From contig JAZRIJ010000008.1 of assembly GCA_045645205.1 (NCBI GenBank), positions 1 through 5,159 of the forward strand: a stretch of 5,159 bases of DNA. Direction: 5' to 3'. A program made the position numbers and the translations under genes. A model generated the notes under the pieces. That model saw only the letters and a program-made list of their open reading frames with translations. It did not search any database and was not told the DNA's origin. The stretch is from RGIG1995 sp045645205 (lineage in GTDB: Bacteria; Bacillota; Clostridia; Oscillospirales; CAG-272). Of this stretch, positions 4,460-5,159 are shown piece after piece. The number at the start of each line of letters is the position of its first letter. The first letter of the stretch is position 1.

Positions 4460-5159
4460 TTAATTCGCATCCATATATTCGTTGTGCGTAACTGTATTCT
4501 TAAACACAACTGAAAGAGCGTTCGCCATTAGGCAATGATCATAATATTTTTCAATTGCGACCTCATGCTTTGCCATAGTGTCAACGAGCGTCTTATATTT
4601 TTCAAAAGCTTCCTTGTCTTTGCCCTCGGCTTTCGGAATATATGCCTCGGCGAGAAGCTCCGCGTATTCAAGGTGGTGTTCAAGAAGTCTTAGCGAAACG
4701 GTTCTCACGCGATAATCCACCTTATAAAGAGATTTTATTATATTTTTCGCTCTTTGGCAAATTTCTTTTACCTTTTTAAGACTCTCGGTGTGTTCGGGAT
4801 TATAGAGGAGAGATACCTTGGGATTTACCGACTTTTGCCTTACCATATACTGATAGTCAAAAGCCTCGTCAAGCTCCATCATATAATCGTAAACCTTTTT
4901 CCACTCTTCGCCGTAAGCCGCAGAGTAATAGTCCTCAAGAATTTCCTCGAAGGGGATGTCTTTGTCGAACATTGATCTCGCGTAAGCGTAAAGTTCAAAT
5001 CCATTCGGGAAGAAAGCACGCTGTGAGCCATCTTCAAGAATGCCATCAATACCGTTTGCCGAGTAGTTTCTCACATCTTCGTGAAGAAGCCTTGCAAGAC
5101 GAATGCCCGAAATATCGTTCCACATAGCTCGCCAGAAATGGTATTCAAAGGAAATATTT
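4460..5159 (-). CDS. DUF4838-type carbohydrate-associated protein, C-terminal part
   Basis: The reading frame is open to the window edge: codons before the first in-window ATG (5123-5125) read NISFEYHFWRA, so that methionine is internal and the gene starts outside the window. The visible 232 residues resemble the DUF4838 region found in large proteins with glycoside-hydrolase-like barrels: FEYHFWR, then FPNGFELYAYARSMFD, then EEILEDYYSAAYGEEW, followed by a mainly helical, charged tail (LRLLEHHLEYAELLAEAY, EAFEKYKTLVDTMAKHEVAI). Proteins of this class usually occur in polysaccharide-use loci; the enzymatic activity is not established and no catalytic residues can be assigned from this piece. 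It ends at TAA, 375 bp before the GH39-like gene on the same strand. GC content is like that of the GH39-like gene, suggesting common origin. The family assignment is from recalled sequence character, so moderate confidence. Confidence 0.7.
   Translation of the reverse strand, partial: NISFEYHFWRAMWNDISGIRLARLLHEDVRNYSANGIDGILEDGSQRAFFPNGFELYAYARSMFDKDIPFEEILEDYYSAAYGEEWKKVYDYMMELDEAFDYQYMVRQKSVNPKVSLLYNPEHTESLKKVKEICQRAKNIIKSLYKVDYRVRTVSLRLLEHHLEYAELLAEAYIPKAEGKDKEAFEKYKTLVDTMAKHEVAIEKYYDHCLMANALSVVFKNTVTHNEYMDAN

Noticed and set aside
870..4462. Stop-codon reassignment, suggested by protein-like sequence past several stops
   Set aside because: Different stops (TAA and TGA) are involved, gene lengths fit their families without extension, and the GH39-like gene's in-frame extension does not look protein-like. 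Local decay or chance is simpler.
1..5159. CRISPR array, tRNA, rRNA, insertion sequence or defence genes
   Set aside because: No regularly spaced repeats, no cloverleaf-like segments, no conserved rRNA stretches and no transposase or nuclease motifs were seen on either strand.

Overview
The window looks like a piece of a low-to-moderate GC Firmicutes/Clostridia-type chromosome, probably from a gut or other anaerobic polysaccharide degrader. This rests on the strong AGGAGG-type ribosome binding sites, AT-rich spacers, TATAAT-like promoters and the carbohydrate gene content; no phylogenetic marker gene is present. Every gene I can support is on the minus strand, so transcription runs from high to low coordinates.

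In the order of transcription: (1) 4460-5159, the last 232 codons of a DUF4838-type carbohydrate-associated protein whose 5' part lies outside the window. (2) A 375-bp gap (4085-4459) with an in-frame, protein-like remnant, then a promoter with dyad symmetry. (3) 2777-4084, a complete GH39-like clan-A glycoside hydrolase with both catalytic glutamates. (4) A 107-bp gap with a 14-bp near-palindrome. (5) 1809-2669, a complete CE4/NodB-fold polysaccharide deacetylase-like protein with its metal triad intact. (6) 939-1712, an alkaline-phosphatase-superfamily phosphodiesterase/pyrophosphatase-like protein with its own promoter, whose 17-bp spacer is almost filled by a perfect 6+3+6 palindrome. (7) A 616-bp AT-rich gap (323-938) with one GC-rich hairpin that could be a small RNA or terminator. 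(8) 77-322, a small CPSCG protein with a very strong RBS and a consensus -10. (9) A nested long hairpin at 20-67 at the window's left edge.

The four larger genes read as a small catabolic cluster: a glycosidase, a deacetylase-like enzyme, a phospho- or sulfo-ester hydrolase and a large DUF4838 protein. The three complete ones lack visible signal peptides, which suggests they process imported, decorated oligosaccharides in the cytoplasm. The deacetylase gene is visibly more AT-rich than its neighbours, so the cluster may be assembled from parts of different origin. I see no CRISPR array, tRNA, rRNA, transposase or recognisable defence system. The most novel-looking items are the enzyme combination, the operator-in-promoter arrangement of the phosphodiesterase gene, the nested terminal hairpin and the GC-rich hairpin in the 616-bp gap.
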